Below are positions 1 through 8,416 of a DNA stretch of 64,000 nucleotides, piece after piece; the first letter of the stretch is position 1, and each line of letters starts with the position of its first letter. Source of the DNA: Hyphomonadaceae bacterium (GTDB lineage: Bacteria > Pseudomonadota > Alphaproteobacteria > Caulobacterales > Hyphomonadaceae); NCBI GenBank assembly GCA_024743315.1, contig JANSWU010000004.1, positions 248,001 to 312,000 on the forward strand, written 5' to 3'. The notes under the pieces were generated by a model, which saw only the letters and a program-made list of their open reading frames with translations, was not told the origin of the DNA and made no database searches. Both the position numbers and the translations under genes were made by a program.

Positions 1-130
1 ATGCGCGTTGAGGTCACGAAGCTTGATTTGCTTCAACGCCAGCAAAGCGCTTGAACTGTCCGCCTGATTGGTAAGTTTTCGTCGACCGAAACAATTTTCT
101 TTCACCGCTTTTGTTTCTAGAGTATAGCGC

Positions 131-160
131 GCCGCCCATTGTTTGATGGGCCGCTTTTTT
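131..160 (+). terminator. Rho-independent terminator at left edge
   Basis: A hairpin with arms GCCCAT (134-139) and ATGGGC (146-151) is extended by an imperfect GC-rich base and followed by six T. It would end a plus-strand transcript that enters from outside the window. Positions 1-54 could be the tail of that gene, but the frame there is too short to call. The first gene of the window starts 29 bases later. Confidence 0.6.
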
Positions 161-188
161 AGCGTTCATAGAAAGCATTCTTCATCTC

Positions 189-1829
189 ATGAATATGACT
201 GCCAATTCAAAGAAAGCGCCTGTTTGGCGGCGCTTGATCCAGCTGACTTTCCGCAAACTCGCTCGGGCGACAGATCACGAGGCCGTGGTCGAACACGCGC
301 GTGAAGAAGGCGGTCTGACGGGACGGTATGTATTCATGGTGATCATGGCTTGCGCCATTGCCATGCTCGGCCTGCTCCTATCCTCGCCAGCCGTCATCAT
401 TGGCGCAATGTTAATCTCACCACTGATGGGACCAATTGTGCTGATGGGCTTTTCCTTGAGCATTCTCGACATGCAGGCTTTGCGGAAGGCGGCGGTCTCG
501 ATCTTAGTCGGCACCGTAGCCGCGATTGCAATCGCGTTTTTCATCACGCTGGTCTCGCCCATCAATGAAGCGACGAGTGAAATCCTGGCGCGAACACGAC
601 CAAACTTCTTCGATTTGCTGGTCGCCGTGTTTTCCGGGCTGGCGGGTGGCTATGCTGTGATCACGCGAAAAGGCGAAACAATTGTAGGCGTCGCCATCGC
701 GACGGCGTTGATGCCACCTTTGGCGGTCACGGGGTACGGGCTTGCGGTTGGCGTCATGCCGGTCGCCGGCGGGGCGTTTTTTCTGTTCATGACCAACCTT
801 CTCGCCATCGCGCTCTCAGTGACTGTTTTGACCCGTATTTACGGCTTCGGCGCCAATCACAGTCCGCGTCACACGCTGGGTCAAACCGGACTGATCATCG
901 CGGTTTTCGTCGCGCTTTCGATCCCGCTTGGCCTAGCCCTGCGCGACATTGCCTATGAGACTCAGGTGACGAACTCGGTCAAAAGCGAGTTGCTGGTGCC
1001 GTTCGAAGACACCCAAAGCCGGCTCGGGGATGTGATTGTCGGATTTCCGACCAATGACACGGTGCGGGTTGATGCCACCATACTGACCCGGGAGCGCGTG
1101 GCCGGTGCGGAAGGGCAATTGCAAGACTCCCTGGCGGCCAGGCTCGGGCGCACAGTCAACGTCAATCTGGATCAGGTCCTGATTGACCGCGATGTGGCGC
1201 TTGAGCAAGCAGCGATCCTGCAACTCGCTGAATCTTCTCTGGCCGCTCCGCTACGGGCTGAGATCAATCGCATCGAAACGCTGGCTGAAGTTCGACGGAC
1301 CGAGGCAGAGCTTCGAAACGCCGTGCCATTTGAACTCGCCGGGGCAGATATTGATCCCGAGGCGCACACAGCGACCTTCTTCGCCACACGGCAAGCCTCC
1401 TACTCGGTCGCGGCCTACCGGGCGATCGAAACCGGCTTGGCTGCGAATTTTACCAATTGGACGATTAGGGTCGTGCCGCCGATTATGGATTTACCCCTGA
1501 TCCCGTTCGAGACCGGGCAAACCGAAATCACGCCAGTCGGCGCCCAATCGATTGAGACCTCAATCTGGGCCCTGGAGCGCTGGGAAGTCGCAAATTTGGA
1601 GATTGTCGGTTACGCCTCGACATCCGGTGCCCTCCAGAATTTCAATAATGATGCGCTTGCTTATCGGCGTGCCGCGACCGTAGCTGACATATTGATGGAA
1701 CAAGGATTTGTTGCGACTCCCATCGGTGAGTTTCGCGCTTTCAGTCAATCGGCGGAAGAAAGACAACTTGGTTATCAGCGCTTCCAAAGCGTGCTGATCC
1801 GACCGGCACCCCAAAGGCCAGCGGAATGA
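189..1829 (+). CDS. DUF389 membrane protein with OmpA-like C-terminal domain
   Basis: Residues about 45-250 are strongly hydrophobic, roughly six membrane segments, with the glycine- and proline-rich pattern of the DUF389/TIGR00341 family (SSPAVIIGAMLISPLMGP at 65-82, ATALMPPLAVTGYGLA further on). A soluble segment follows (about 260-430). The last 100 residues (about 437-537) read like an OmpA-type peptidoglycan-binding fold: a PFETGQTEITPVG strand, then GYASTSG, then NNDALAYRRAATV, which matches the usual N-x-x-LA-x-x-RA helix. DUF389 proteins have no settled function. The tail suggests, by inference, that the protein touches the cell wall on the periplasmic side. The ATG at 189 is kept; a second in-frame ATG follows two codons later. 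Confidence 0.8.
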   Translation: MNMTANSKKAPVWRRLIQLTFRKLARATDHEAVVEHAREEGGLTGRYVFMVIMACAIAMLGLLLSSPAVIIGAMLISPLMGPIVLMGFSLSILDMQALRKAAVSILVGTVAAIAIAFFITLVSPINEATSEILARTRPNFFDLLVAVFSGLAGGYAVITRKGETIVGVAIATALMPPLAVTGYGLAVGVMPVAGGAFFLFMTNLLAIALSVTVLTRIYGFGANHSPRHTLGQTGLIIAVFVALSIPLGLALRDIAYETQVTNSVKSELLVPFEDTQSRLGDVIVGFPTNDTVRVDATILTRERVAGAEGQLQDSLAARLGRTVNVNLDQVLIDRDVALEQAAILQLAESSLAAPLRAEINRIETLAEVRRTEAELRNAVPFELAGADIDPEAHTATFFATRQASYSVAAYRAIETGLAANFTNWTIRVVPPIMDLPLIPFETGQTEITPVGAQSIETSIWALERWEVANLEIVGYASTSGALQNFNNDALAYRRAATVADILMEQGFVATPIGEFRAFSQSAEERQLGYQRFQSVLIRPAPQRPAE

Positions 1830-1885
1830 GTTCGTTTCACGTGTTACGCTCACTCATGTCCGCGTCTGACTCAAAAGCGGATATG

Positions 1886-2572
1886 TTACAAGCTCGGATA
1901 GGTACGGCGCAGATAGCGCAGGATCGCGAAACCGCCGGTCACGGTTTGGTCCGCGTTTGGATCTTTTAATGTCGGCGTTCTCAAGCCATCGGGGGATCGT
2001 GGCGACCAGACATATTCCAGCTCTTTGCTGCACAGCATTTCCTTGACCAGTCGCCCTCCGGGCGAGCGTTCAGAGGTATACAGCAAGAGCGGTTGTTCCG
2101 GTGCGGTCGCTGGGCGCGCGATCGTGCCGCTGAGATATCGCACCACCGTAGCGAATTGCGACAGGATGTGATTGACCGGACCCGCCCAATGAATGGGGGG
2201 GCGCGCGGCATGTCCATACTGCTCACGCAAATAATGGGCAATGTCGGCGCTTTCATACATGTCCGCTGGATGGCCTTCTGCAGAAACGTTCGGATCGATC
2301 AAATATGGAAATTGCGCTTTCCCACCTTTTTCGACGACTTCTGGTCGATACCGCTTTCCTCCTTTCGGGCACGGCTTGACCTGGACCGTCACGCCGGACG
2401 CGGAAACCTGTTCACGCGCGATCCTGCAAAACGGACAGCTTTCAAACTCGTAGAGGATAAGCGGTGATGTCGGTGGCGAGGCCGATATGCCGGGCTTGCC
2501 AGCGCCAAGACGCAGGACCGAGGCCAGACAGGACAGCGTCCAGTCGATCGGATAAAACAGTCGCGAAAACAT
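1886..2572 (-). CDS. Tandem glutaredoxin/GST N-domain protein
   Basis: This 228-residue protein holds two thioredoxin-like repeats of the GST N-terminal type. The first (about 40-120) has a redox motif, CPFC, after ILYEFES and ends in the ESADIAHYLREQYG helix typical of GST N-domains, where glutathione would bind. The second (about 160-228) begins LLLYTSERSPGG and ends GGFAILRYLRRTYPSL, but has no CxxC. It resembles bacterial and plant two-domain GST-like proteins of unknown substrate. A basic, partly hydrophobic N-terminus precedes the first repeat. It lies 87 bases from the next minus-strand gene (its start to that gene's stop) and may share a transcript with it. Confidence 0.75.
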   Translation of the reverse strand: MFSRLFYPIDWTLSCLASVLRLGAGKPGISASPPTSPLILYEFESCPFCRIAREQVSASGVTVQVKPCPKGGKRYRPEVVEKGGKAQFPYLIDPNVSAEGHPADMYESADIAHYLREQYGHAARPPIHWAGPVNHILSQFATVVRYLSGTIARPATAPEQPLLLYTSERSPGGRLVKEMLCSKELEYVWSPRSPDGLRTPTLKDPNADQTVTGGFAILRYLRRTYPSL

Positions 2573-2659
2573 GGGCCCAATTATCGGGTCTCATCAAAAA
2601 AGACCAGCTCAACGGCACCGGGAAAACACCCGGTCTTACCTTGTAAATTGCCGATATCC

Positions 2660-3412
2660 TCAGCCGACCTGATTTGCCAAGTCCGTACAAGTCTGAACAA
2701 GGCGTTCGATATCCTGATCCCGTGATAGGCGGTGATCGCCATCCTTGATCAGGGAAAAGACCAAGTCGTCGCTTTGCAGAGCCTCTACGAGCTTAAAGGC
2801 ATGTTGCCAGGGCACATCCGGGTCCTGCCTGCCTTGCAGGATCCGGATCGGCATGGTCAGTGCGATCGGGTCATCCAGCAACGTCCAGGTCTTGCCATCT
2901 TCGATCAGGTCACGCGTGATCGGATACGGATCGCCATAGTCAGAGGGTCGAAGCGTCATCCCCTGCTCCATGATTTCGGCTTGCTGCTCAGCAGAAAATT
3001 CAGGCCACATCAGCTTTTGTGTAAAGTCCGGTGCAGGCGCGATCAGCACCATTCCGGCCACACGCTCCTTCAGCGCCAGAGCGCTCAGGAGCGCCATCCA
3101 GCCGCCCATACTGGACCCGACCAGGACCAGCGGTCCATCGGTCAACGCACCAATGGCGGCGAGCACGTCTTCGCGCCAGGCCGAGATCGTGCCGTCTTCG
3201 AACGCGCCGCCGGATAGACCATGTCCGGAATAGTCAAAGGCGAGAAAGCCGTGCCCATTTTCTTTGGCCCAGGCCTCCAAGACGGTCACTTTCGAGCCGC
3301 TCATGTCAGACTTGAAGCCGGACAGCCAAACAAAAGTGAGCCCGGTTTTTGGGGCGGTATGGCGATAGGCCAAACGGCGCCCTTGCGGCGACATCAGATC
3401 TTGATGGTCCAT
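2660..3412 (-). CDS. Alpha/beta hydrolase
   Basis: A 250-residue single-domain alpha/beta hydrolase. The nucleophile elbow GSSMGGW supplies the serine. RQDPDVPW carries the likely acidic residue and DGDHRLS near the C-terminus the catalytic histidine. LSGFKSDMSGSK and FDYSGHGLSGG correspond to the oxyanion-side loops. The sequence resembles the ABHD10/palmitoyl-thioesterase-like esterases common in Alphaproteobacteria. The substrate cannot be read from sequence. It is divergent from the glycosyltransferase, with about 90 bases between the two chosen starts. Confidence 0.85.
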   Translation of the reverse strand: MDHQDLMSPQGRRLAYRHTAPKTGLTFVWLSGFKSDMSGSKVTVLEAWAKENGHGFLAFDYSGHGLSGGAFEDGTISAWREDVLAAIGALTDGPLVLVGSSMGGWMALLSALALKERVAGMVLIAPAPDFTQKLMWPEFSAEQQAEIMEQGMTLRPSDYGDPYPITRDLIEDGKTWTLLDDPIALTMPIRILQGRQDPDVPWQHAFKLVEALQSDDLVFSLIKDGDHRLSRDQDIERLVQTCTDLANQVG

Positions 3413-3505
3413 GAAACACCTCCAATCGTGTCTCTACTGCATCTGCTCGCCGGGCGTGGCAACTTCTCCGTTCCAATGCGCGGCCAAATGCGCCAAACTC
3501 TCGTG

Positions 3506-4696
3506 ATGAGCGAATCTGCGTGGCCAGACCTGAGCGGGAAAACCGTGCTGCAAGTCATTCCTGACTTGGCCGCAGGCGGGGCTGAGCGCACGACCGTGGA
3601 AATGGCCGAGGCGATTACCGGCGCTGGCGGGCGGGCCTTGGTCGCGAGCGCGGGCGGGCGGCTTGAACAGGCCTTGCAAGATGCTGGCGGGGAACTCATC
3701 CGGCTGAATGCCGCAAGCAAGAACCCCCTCATCATCCGCAAGAATACGCGCCTGCTCGAAGCCCTGATCGCGGAAGAAAAAATCGACCTGATCCACGCGA
3801 GGTCCCGTGCTCCGGGTTGGAGTGCCTATGTCGCCGCGCAGCGCACCGGCATTCCTTTCGTGACCACCTATCATGGTGCATATAGCGGCAAATCGGGACT
3901 CAAGAAGCGCTACAATTCGGTGATGGCGCGCGGTGATCTGGTCATCGCCAATTCTGAATGGACCGCGGCGCATGTGATGCAAATCCATGAGACCCCGCGC
4001 GAGAAGATTGTCACCATCCCGCGCGGGGTCGATCTGAATGCCTTTGATCCGGCGCATGTTTCAGACGAGCGCATTCAAGCCATTCGATCTGCTTGGGAAA
4101 TCGCACCCGACGATCAGCGCGTTCGTCTCGTCCTGCCGGGACGGTTGACCAGCTGGAAAGGTCAGGGGCTCGCCATTGATGCCCTCGGCGCGCTCGATGC
4201 CGGCGAACGCAGCCAAGTCCATCTGATCTTGCCAGGCGACGCCCAGGGCCGACAGAGATACGTCACTGAGCTGGAAGATAAGATTATCACTCATAAACTC
4301 GGCGGCACGGTCTCGATTGTTGGCCATACTGAGGATATGCCCGCCGCTTATGCGCTCGCCGATATCATTCTCGCCCCATCAACACGGCCTGAAGCCTTTG
4401 GGCGCGTGGCGGCAGAAGCCTCGGCGATGGCCAAACCCGTGATTGTCGCGGATCATGGTGGCCAACGTGAAACCGTGATCGAAGGCCAGACCGGCACCCG
4501 CGCCGAGCCGGGTTCTGTGCCCGCTTTGACGGCCTGTATTCGAACTCTCATGAGCCTGCGCCCGGAAGCGCGCGCCGCCATGGGTCGGACTGGGCAGGCA
4601 CATGTTCGGGAAAATTACAGCAAAAAGCAGCTTCAAACTGCGACCCTGGGCGTTTATGCCCGATTACTTCTGAATAATGAGTCAGTTGAAAAATAG
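3506..4696 (+). CDS. GT4-type glycosyltransferase
   Basis: This is a GT-B fold glycosyltransferase of family 4. The N-terminal loop VIPDLAAGGAERTTVEM is the acceptor-side glycine-rich motif. The C-terminal donor-nucleotide motif reads APSTRPEAFGRVAAEASAMAKPVI, with the paired glutamates of the E-x7-E signature. It probably adds a sugar to a cell-surface polysaccharide or lipid on the cytoplasmic face. The frame stays open to 3221, but that part overlaps the divergent hydrolase. ATG 3506 gives a start that matches the family, and ATG 3488 is possible. No clear Shine-Dalgarno is visible for either. It ends 54 bases before infC. Confidence 0.85.
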   Translation: MSESAWPDLSGKTVLQVIPDLAAGGAERTTVEMAEAITGAGGRALVASAGGRLEQALQDAGGELIRLNAASKNPLIIRKNTRLLEALIAEEKIDLIHARSRAPGWSAYVAAQRTGIPFVTTYHGAYSGKSGLKKRYNSVMARGDLVIANSEWTAAHVMQIHETPREKIVTIPRGVDLNAFDPAHVSDERIQAIRSAWEIAPDDQRVRLVLPGRLTSWKGQGLAIDALGALDAGERSQVHLILPGDAQGRQRYVTELEDKIITHKLGGTVSIVGHTEDMPAAYALADIILAPSTRPEAFGRVAAEASAMAKPVIVADHGGQRETVIEGQTGTRAEPGSVPALTACIRTLMSLRPEARAAMGRTGQAHVRENYSKKQLQTATLGVYARLLLNNESVEK

Positions 4697-4750
4697 GCCA
4701 ATCGCAGGCATATTAGGCTCGTAATCATTGGCAACCAAAGGAGATTAGCC

Positions 4751-5293
4751 ATAGCACGCAGACCATACGGCCGCCCTGAGCGCGCCAAACCTACCGGCCC
4801 TCGCACCAATCGCGATATTCGCGCCGCTCGTGTCCTTCTCATTGACGAGAATGGGGAAAAACAAGGCGAAATGCCAATTGACGCCGCCCTGGACGCCGCC
4901 CGCGAAGCCGGTATGGACCTCGTTGAAGTCTCACCCAATCAAGAGGTCCCGGTCTGTAAGATCGTCGACTATGGCAAGATGCGCTATGAGGCGCAGAAGA
5001 AAAAAGCGGCTGCCAAGAAGAAGCAAAAGACGCAGGAACTGAAAGAAATCAAGTTCCGTCCAAACATCGACAATCACGACTATATGGTGAAAGCCAAAAA
5101 GATCGCGGAGTTCTTTGAAAAGGGTGACAAGGTCAAAATCACGCTGCGGTTCCGTGGTCGCGAGATGGCCCACCAGCATCTCGGTATGGAAGTCCTGCAA
5201 CGCGTCAAAGACGAGTTTGATGAGCAGATGAAAGTCGAGCTCGAGCCAAAGCTTGAAGGCCGTCAAATGACCATGGTGATGGCGCCACGCTAG
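4751..5293 (+). CDS. infC: Translation initiation factor IF-3, AUA start
   Basis: IF-3 binds the 30S subunit, blocks premature 50S joining and proofreads the initiator codon and tRNA. The first in-frame ATG (4871) lies at residue 41 and would delete the start of the N-domain. Reading upstream, the conserved IF-3 N-terminus continues ([20 protein letters not shown]) back to an ATA at 4751, preceded by AAGGAG at 4738-4743 with seven bases of spacing. This gives a 180-residue protein, the usual length. The C-domain ends [14 protein letters not shown], as expected. A non-AUG start on infC is the known basis of IF-3 autoregulation in enterics (AUU in E. coli). AUA here would work the same way. It heads the cluster with rpmI and rplT. 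Confidence 0.93.
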   Translation: MARRPYGRPERAKPTGPRTNRDIRAARVLLIDENGEKQGEMPIDAALDAAREAGMDLVEVSPNQEVPVCKIVDYGKMRYEAQKKKAAAKKKQKTQELKEIKFRPNIDNHDYMVKAKKIAEFFEKGDKVKITLRFRGREMAHQHLGMEVLQRVKDEFDEQMKVELEPKLEGRQMTMVMAPR

Positions 5294-5310
5294 GCACTCC
5301 ATCTAATTAA

Positions 5311-5410
5311 CAACCGCCCTCCTGACGAAAGTCAGGACCCATGGCGGTTGAGATTGATTCCGGAACACTCAGCCAGCCGCCATGGATGCCAACTTTCATT
5401 GGCAAGGCGG
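5311..5410 (+). promoter_or_regulatory. Structured leader between infC and rpmI
   Basis: Two nested hairpins lie in the 263-base infC-rpmI gap. The first has a perfect 8-bp outer stem (5311-5318 with 5343-5350) and a perfect 7-bp inner stem (5320-5326 with 5331-5337) closed by a GAAA loop. The second has an outer CCGCC/GGCGG stem (5377-5381 with 5406-5410) and a 6-bp inner stem (5387-5392 with 5399-5404). The 3' arm of the first, CCATGGCGG (5339-5347), is the exact complement of CCGCCATGG (5377-5385) in the second, so the two structures can exclude each other. No T run follows. The position matches where ribosomal protein L20 represses rpmI-rplT in E. coli. The role here is inferred. Confidence 0.55.
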
Positions 5411-5556
5411 TCTCGTTTCAATGCTGACTCGCAAAGCTTGATTTCCCAACTCTTTTGCGCTTAAACCCGCGCTTCCGCAGCGGCCGGGCCGAAAACGGCA
5501 TGCCTGGTTGCTCTAAATGACTAACGTTGAGCCATCGCGCTCATGAGGAGATCGAA

Positions 5557-5763
5557 ATGCCGAAGATGAAGACCAAGAAGGCCGCTGCAAAGCGGTTCAA
5601 GATCACGGCCACAGGTAAACTGAAGCATGGTGTCGCCGGCAAGCGCCACCGCCTGATCAGCCACAATGGGAAATATATTCGCCAGAACCGCGGCACTGAA
5701 GTCGTCGCCAAGGCGGACACCCAGCGTGTCATCAAGAAGTTTCTGCCAAACGGCCTGAAATAG
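5557..5763 (+). CDS. rpmI: 50S ribosomal protein L35
   Basis: A 68-residue basic protein starting MPKMKTKKAAAKRFKITATGK, the L35 signature, and containing KHGVAGKRHRL. The ATG at 5557 is chosen because GAGGAG lies six bases upstream and L35 starts here in its family. An in-frame upstream start at 5527 would add ten non-conserved residues. It is the second gene of the infC cluster, 36 bases before rplT, and is probably under control of the structured leader just upstream. Confidence 0.96.
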   Translation: MPKMKTKKAAAKRFKITATGKLKHGVAGKRHRLISHNGKYIRQNRGTEVVAKADTQRVIKKFLPNGLK

Positions 5764-5799
5764 AGATCTGAACCGAATTTGTAACGAAGGAGCCTCAAA

Positions 5800-6162
5800 A
5801 TGGCCCGTTCCCGTAATAAAGTGCCTGCCAAGGCCCGTCACAAGAAAATCCTGAAGGCCGCTAAAGGCTATCGCGGCGCGCGTTCGAAACAGTTCCGCAC
5901 AGCGACGGCCGCCGTCTGGAAAGCCGGTCAGTACGCTTATGTTGGCCGCAAGGTCAAAAAGCGCAGCTTCCGCAGCCTATGGATCCAGCGCATCAATGCT
6001 GCTGTCCGCGAGCATGACGACACCATGACTTATAGCCGTTTCATTGGCGGTCTCGGCAAAGCCGGGATCGAAATGGACCGCAAGGTTATGTCTGATCTGG
6101 CGATCAAAGAACCTGCCGCTTTTGGTGCCCTGGTGGAGAAAGCCAAGGCCGCCCTGGCGTAA
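5800..6162 (+). CDS. rplT: 50S ribosomal protein L20
   Basis: A 120-residue basic protein with the typical L20 start [19 protein letters not shown] and later [16 protein letters not shown]20 binds 23S rRNA early in 50S assembly. In several bacteria it also represses its own operon by binding a leader that mimics its rRNA site. A strong AAGGAG lies upstream of the ATG. A pair of hairpins follows its stop, before pheS. Confidence 0.97.
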   Translation: MARSRNKVPAKARHKKILKAAKGYRGARSKQFRTATAAVWKAGQYAYVGRKVKKRSFRSLWIQRINAAVREHDDTMTYSRFIGGLGKAGIEMDRKVMSDLAIKEPAAFGALVEKAKAALA

Positions 6163-6194
6163 GCCCGGTTCACACCTTGGAATTTCTCCGCTAA

Positions 6195-6258
6195 TCCGAC
6201 CGCTTCAAGCGGGGTCGGACAGGCCCCGTTTGTGTCCAAACTGACCAACGGGGCTTTT
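6195..6258 (+). terminator. Terminator or attenuator before pheS
   Basis: Two hairpins fill the 97-base rplT-pheS gap. The upstream one has TCCGACC (6195-6201) pairing with GGTCGGA (6213-6219). The downstream one has GCCCCGTTTG (6223-6232) pairing with CAACGGGGC (6246-6254, one bulge), followed at once by TTTT and then, two bases before the ATG, the pheS start. It can act as a partial terminator after rplT or as an attenuator of pheST. No Phe-rich leader peptide with its own start is visible, so classic leader-peptide attenuation is not supported. Confidence 0.55.
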
Positions 6259-6259
6259 C

Positions 6260-7333
6260 ATGTCCGAAATTGAAACCATCGAAACCGAAGCGCTCCGCGC
6301 GATTGACGGCGCGGGCGATTTGCAGGCGCTCGACGCCGTCCGGGTTGCCGAGCTCGGCAAGAAGGGCCGTGTCTCGGGCCTGATGAAAACGCTCGGCCAG
6401 ATGAGCCCTGAACAGCGTCAGGATATGGGGCCGAAGCTCAATGCGCTGAAGAACCGGGTCGCTGACGCGGTGGAAGCGCGCAAGGCAGTGCTCGAAGATG
6501 CCGCTTTGGAAGCGCAGCTCGCAACCGAAAAGCTCGATCTGACGCTGCCGCCGCGGCCGGAGCCTGTCGGCGCTTTGCATCCGGTGATGCAAGTGTTCGA
6601 GGAAATCGCCGCGATCTTTGGCGATATGGGCTTCACCGTTGCCGAAGGCCCGGACATTGAAGACGACTGGCACAATTTCACGGCCCTGAACTTCCCCGAA
6701 GGCCACCCCGCCCGCGAAACCCATGACACGTTCTTCATGGAAACGCCCGAAGGCGGGGATCCGAAAGTCCTACGCACACATACCTCGCCGGTGCAGATCC
6801 GGACGATGATGACAGAGAAACCGCCAATCCGGATTATCGCGCCCGGCCGCGTCTATCGCAATGATTGGGACGCCACCCATACGCCGATGTTCCACCAGGT
6901 CGAGGGCCTGGTGATCGAGAAAGACATCCATATGGGCCACCTCAAAGGCTGCCTAATTGATTTCGTCAAAGCCTTTTTCGAGGTCGATGAGGTCGAAGCC
7001 CGGTTTCGCCCGCACTTCTTCCCATTCACCGAGCCCAGCGCTGAAATGGATGTGAAATATACCAAGAAGGGTGAAACGATTGAAATCGGGGCTGGCGATC
7101 GCTGGATGGAGATTCTCGGTTCCGGCATGGTCCACCCGAACGTGTTACGCAATTGCGGCATCAACCCGGACGAGTATCAGGGCTTCGCCTTCGGTATGGG
7201 CGTCGACCGCCTCGCCATGCTCAAATACGGGATGCCGGACCTGCGCCCTTACTTCGAAGCAGACGCTGTCTGGACCCGCCATTATGGCTTCCGCCCCTGG
7301 CTGATGCCCAGCATTAGCGGTGGCCTCAGCTAG
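6260..7333 (+). CDS. pheS: Phenylalanyl-tRNA synthetase alpha subunit
   Basis: PheS forms an alpha2-beta2 enzyme with PheT and carries the class II active site that charges tRNA-Phe. The 357-residue length fits. The N-terminal coiled-coil that holds the tRNA (about 1-90) is followed by motif 2 ([22 protein letters not shown]) and the motif 3 region ([17 protein letters not shown]). The stop codon shares one base with the GTG start of the next gene (TAGTG), so translation is probably coupled. Unlike most genomes, two extra genes separate it from pheT. Confidence 0.97.
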   Translation: MSEIETIETEALRAIDGAGDLQALDAVRVAELGKKGRVSGLMKTLGQMSPEQRQDMGPKLNALKNRVADAVEARKAVLEDAALEAQLATEKLDLTLPPRPEPVGALHPVMQVFEEIAAIFGDMGFTVAEGPDIEDDWHNFTALNFPEGHPARETHDTFFMETPEGGDPKVLRTHTSPVQIRTMMTEKPPIRIIAPGRVYRNDWDATHTPMFHQVEGLVIEKDIHMGHLKGCLIDFVKAFFEVDEVEARFRPHFFPFTEPSAEMDVKYTKKGETIEIGAGDRWMEILGSGMVHPNVLRNCGINPDEYQGFAFGMGVDRLAMLKYGMPDLRPYFEADAVWTRHYGFRPWLMPSISGGLS

Positions 7334-7815
7334 TGGCCGCGGCCCAAACATATCAGGGTCTCAAGACCTTTACGTTCGGCGATAGTGCTGAACTGGCGGA
7401 CCGATTGGCGGCACTGGTTGTGGCCGGTGTCAAAACCGGCACGTGTTCAGCAGCCATACACGGCCCCGATGCCGAAATCGGTGAGCGACAAATCTGCTTG
7501 AACAGCGCCGGAATCCCGGTCTGCGAGATCGAAACAATCGACATCACAACATTGCCGTTCACAGCCGTGACGCCAGAAATGGCTGCGCTCGAGGGCGAAG
7601 GCGACCTGTCCTATCGCGATTGGCGCGACGCCCATGAAGCCTTCTTCCGACGCGAAGGGAGCTGGGCGCCCGACATGGATGTGATTTTCGAGACCTTTCG
7701 CGTCACCCGCGTGCTTGATGACGCTTTTGCCAGCGGCGCTGAAGCGGCGGTCAGAGCCGAACGCACCGAAGCGCATGCAAAGGGCTATTCTGCCTCGGAG
7801 GCGCTCCATGGGTAA
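7333..7815 (+). CDS. ASCH-domain protein inside the pheST operon
   Basis: A 160-residue protein with the ASCH-fold pattern: FTFGDSAELADRLAALVVAGVKTGTCS near the N-terminus gives the G-x-K-T/S-x-T loop, and CEIETIDITTLPF is the central strand. ASCH domains bind RNA, and known members include a ribonuclease and an N4-acetylcytidine amidohydrolase. Which activity applies here cannot be read. The start is GTG, overlapping the pheS stop by one base, and its own stop overlaps the next gene by eight bases. Sitting inside a tRNA-synthetase operon suggests an RNA-related or translation-linked job, but that is inference. Confidence 0.8.
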   Translation: MAAAQTYQGLKTFTFGDSAELADRLAALVVAGVKTGTCSAAIHGPDAEIGERQICLNSAGIPVCEIETIDITTLPFTAVTPEMAALEGEGDLSYRDWRDAHEAFFRREGSWAPDMDVIFETFRVTRVLDDAFASGAEAAVRAERTEAHAKGYSASEALHG

Positions 7816-8416
7816 CGGTAATAAGGTCGAATTCCTCGTCGCGATTTGTGCGCTGCTCACCTCAATTGTCGCGATTTGGGTGGCCTGGGATCAGAGCCGC
7901 GTCATGCGCGCACAGCAGCACGGCATGGTCTTCCCGGTCCTACAAGTCGATGGATTTGTTTCGACCCAAAACAATACAATCTCCATGGGTTTGAGTTTGT
8001 CCAATACCGGGGTTGGCCCCGCTTTGATTCAATCCGTGACAGCAACTGTGGCAGATACGCCGCTGGCTTCGCTCGAGGCCTATCGCGAAAGCATCGCTCC
8101 CGGCTTTGACATTTCCTGGGCGGGGGCGGCCGGTCGCTCATTAGCGCCGGGCTCGAATTTCGATGCATTGCGCCTGACCTGGGATCGCGAAGATATCACC
8201 CAAGATCAAATCCGCGCCACGCTCGCAGATTGGGAAGAGATCGATTTCGAATTTTGCTACTGCTCCGTGTTCGAGAAATGCTGGACCGTAGAAGTTGGAG
8301 TCTCTCGCCCGCAACCTGTTAAAGCTTGCCCGCTGCAAACCATCGACCTGTTCAATGAGTTTGGAGAAGGCAGCGTTATGTCGCCCCCTTTACCCCAAGA
8401 TGAGGCACCGCAATGA
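7808..8416 (+). CDS. Small membrane-anchored protein of unknown function
   Basis: A 202-residue protein starting MGNGNKVEFLVAICALLTSIVAIWVAWDQSRVM: one N-terminal membrane segment (about 8-26), then a soluble beta-rich domain (about 35-185) with no motif I recognise. Several cysteines cluster near the C-terminus (FCYCSVFEKCWTVEV). The ATG at 7808 is chosen because it overlaps the ASCH gene by eight bases. Its stop overlaps the pheT start as ATGA, so it is translated with the pheS-ASCH-pheT unit. The architecture recalls many one-TM proteins of the cell envelope. Function unknown. Confidence 0.75.
   Translation: MGNGNKVEFLVAICALLTSIVAIWVAWDQSRVMRAQQHGMVFPVLQVDGFVSTQNNTISMGLSLSNTGVGPALIQSVTATVADTPLASLEAYRESIAPGFDISWAGAAGRSLAPGSNFDALRLTWDREDITQDQIRATLADWEEIDFEFCYCSVFEKCWTVEVGVSRPQPVKACPLQTIDLFNEFGEGSVMSPPLPQDEAPQ

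Noticed and set aside
1-54. Possible tail of a gene at the left edge
   Set aside because: Several frames are open for only 17-21 codons with no recognisable sequence. The terminator that follows suggests some gene, but the frame cannot be chosen.
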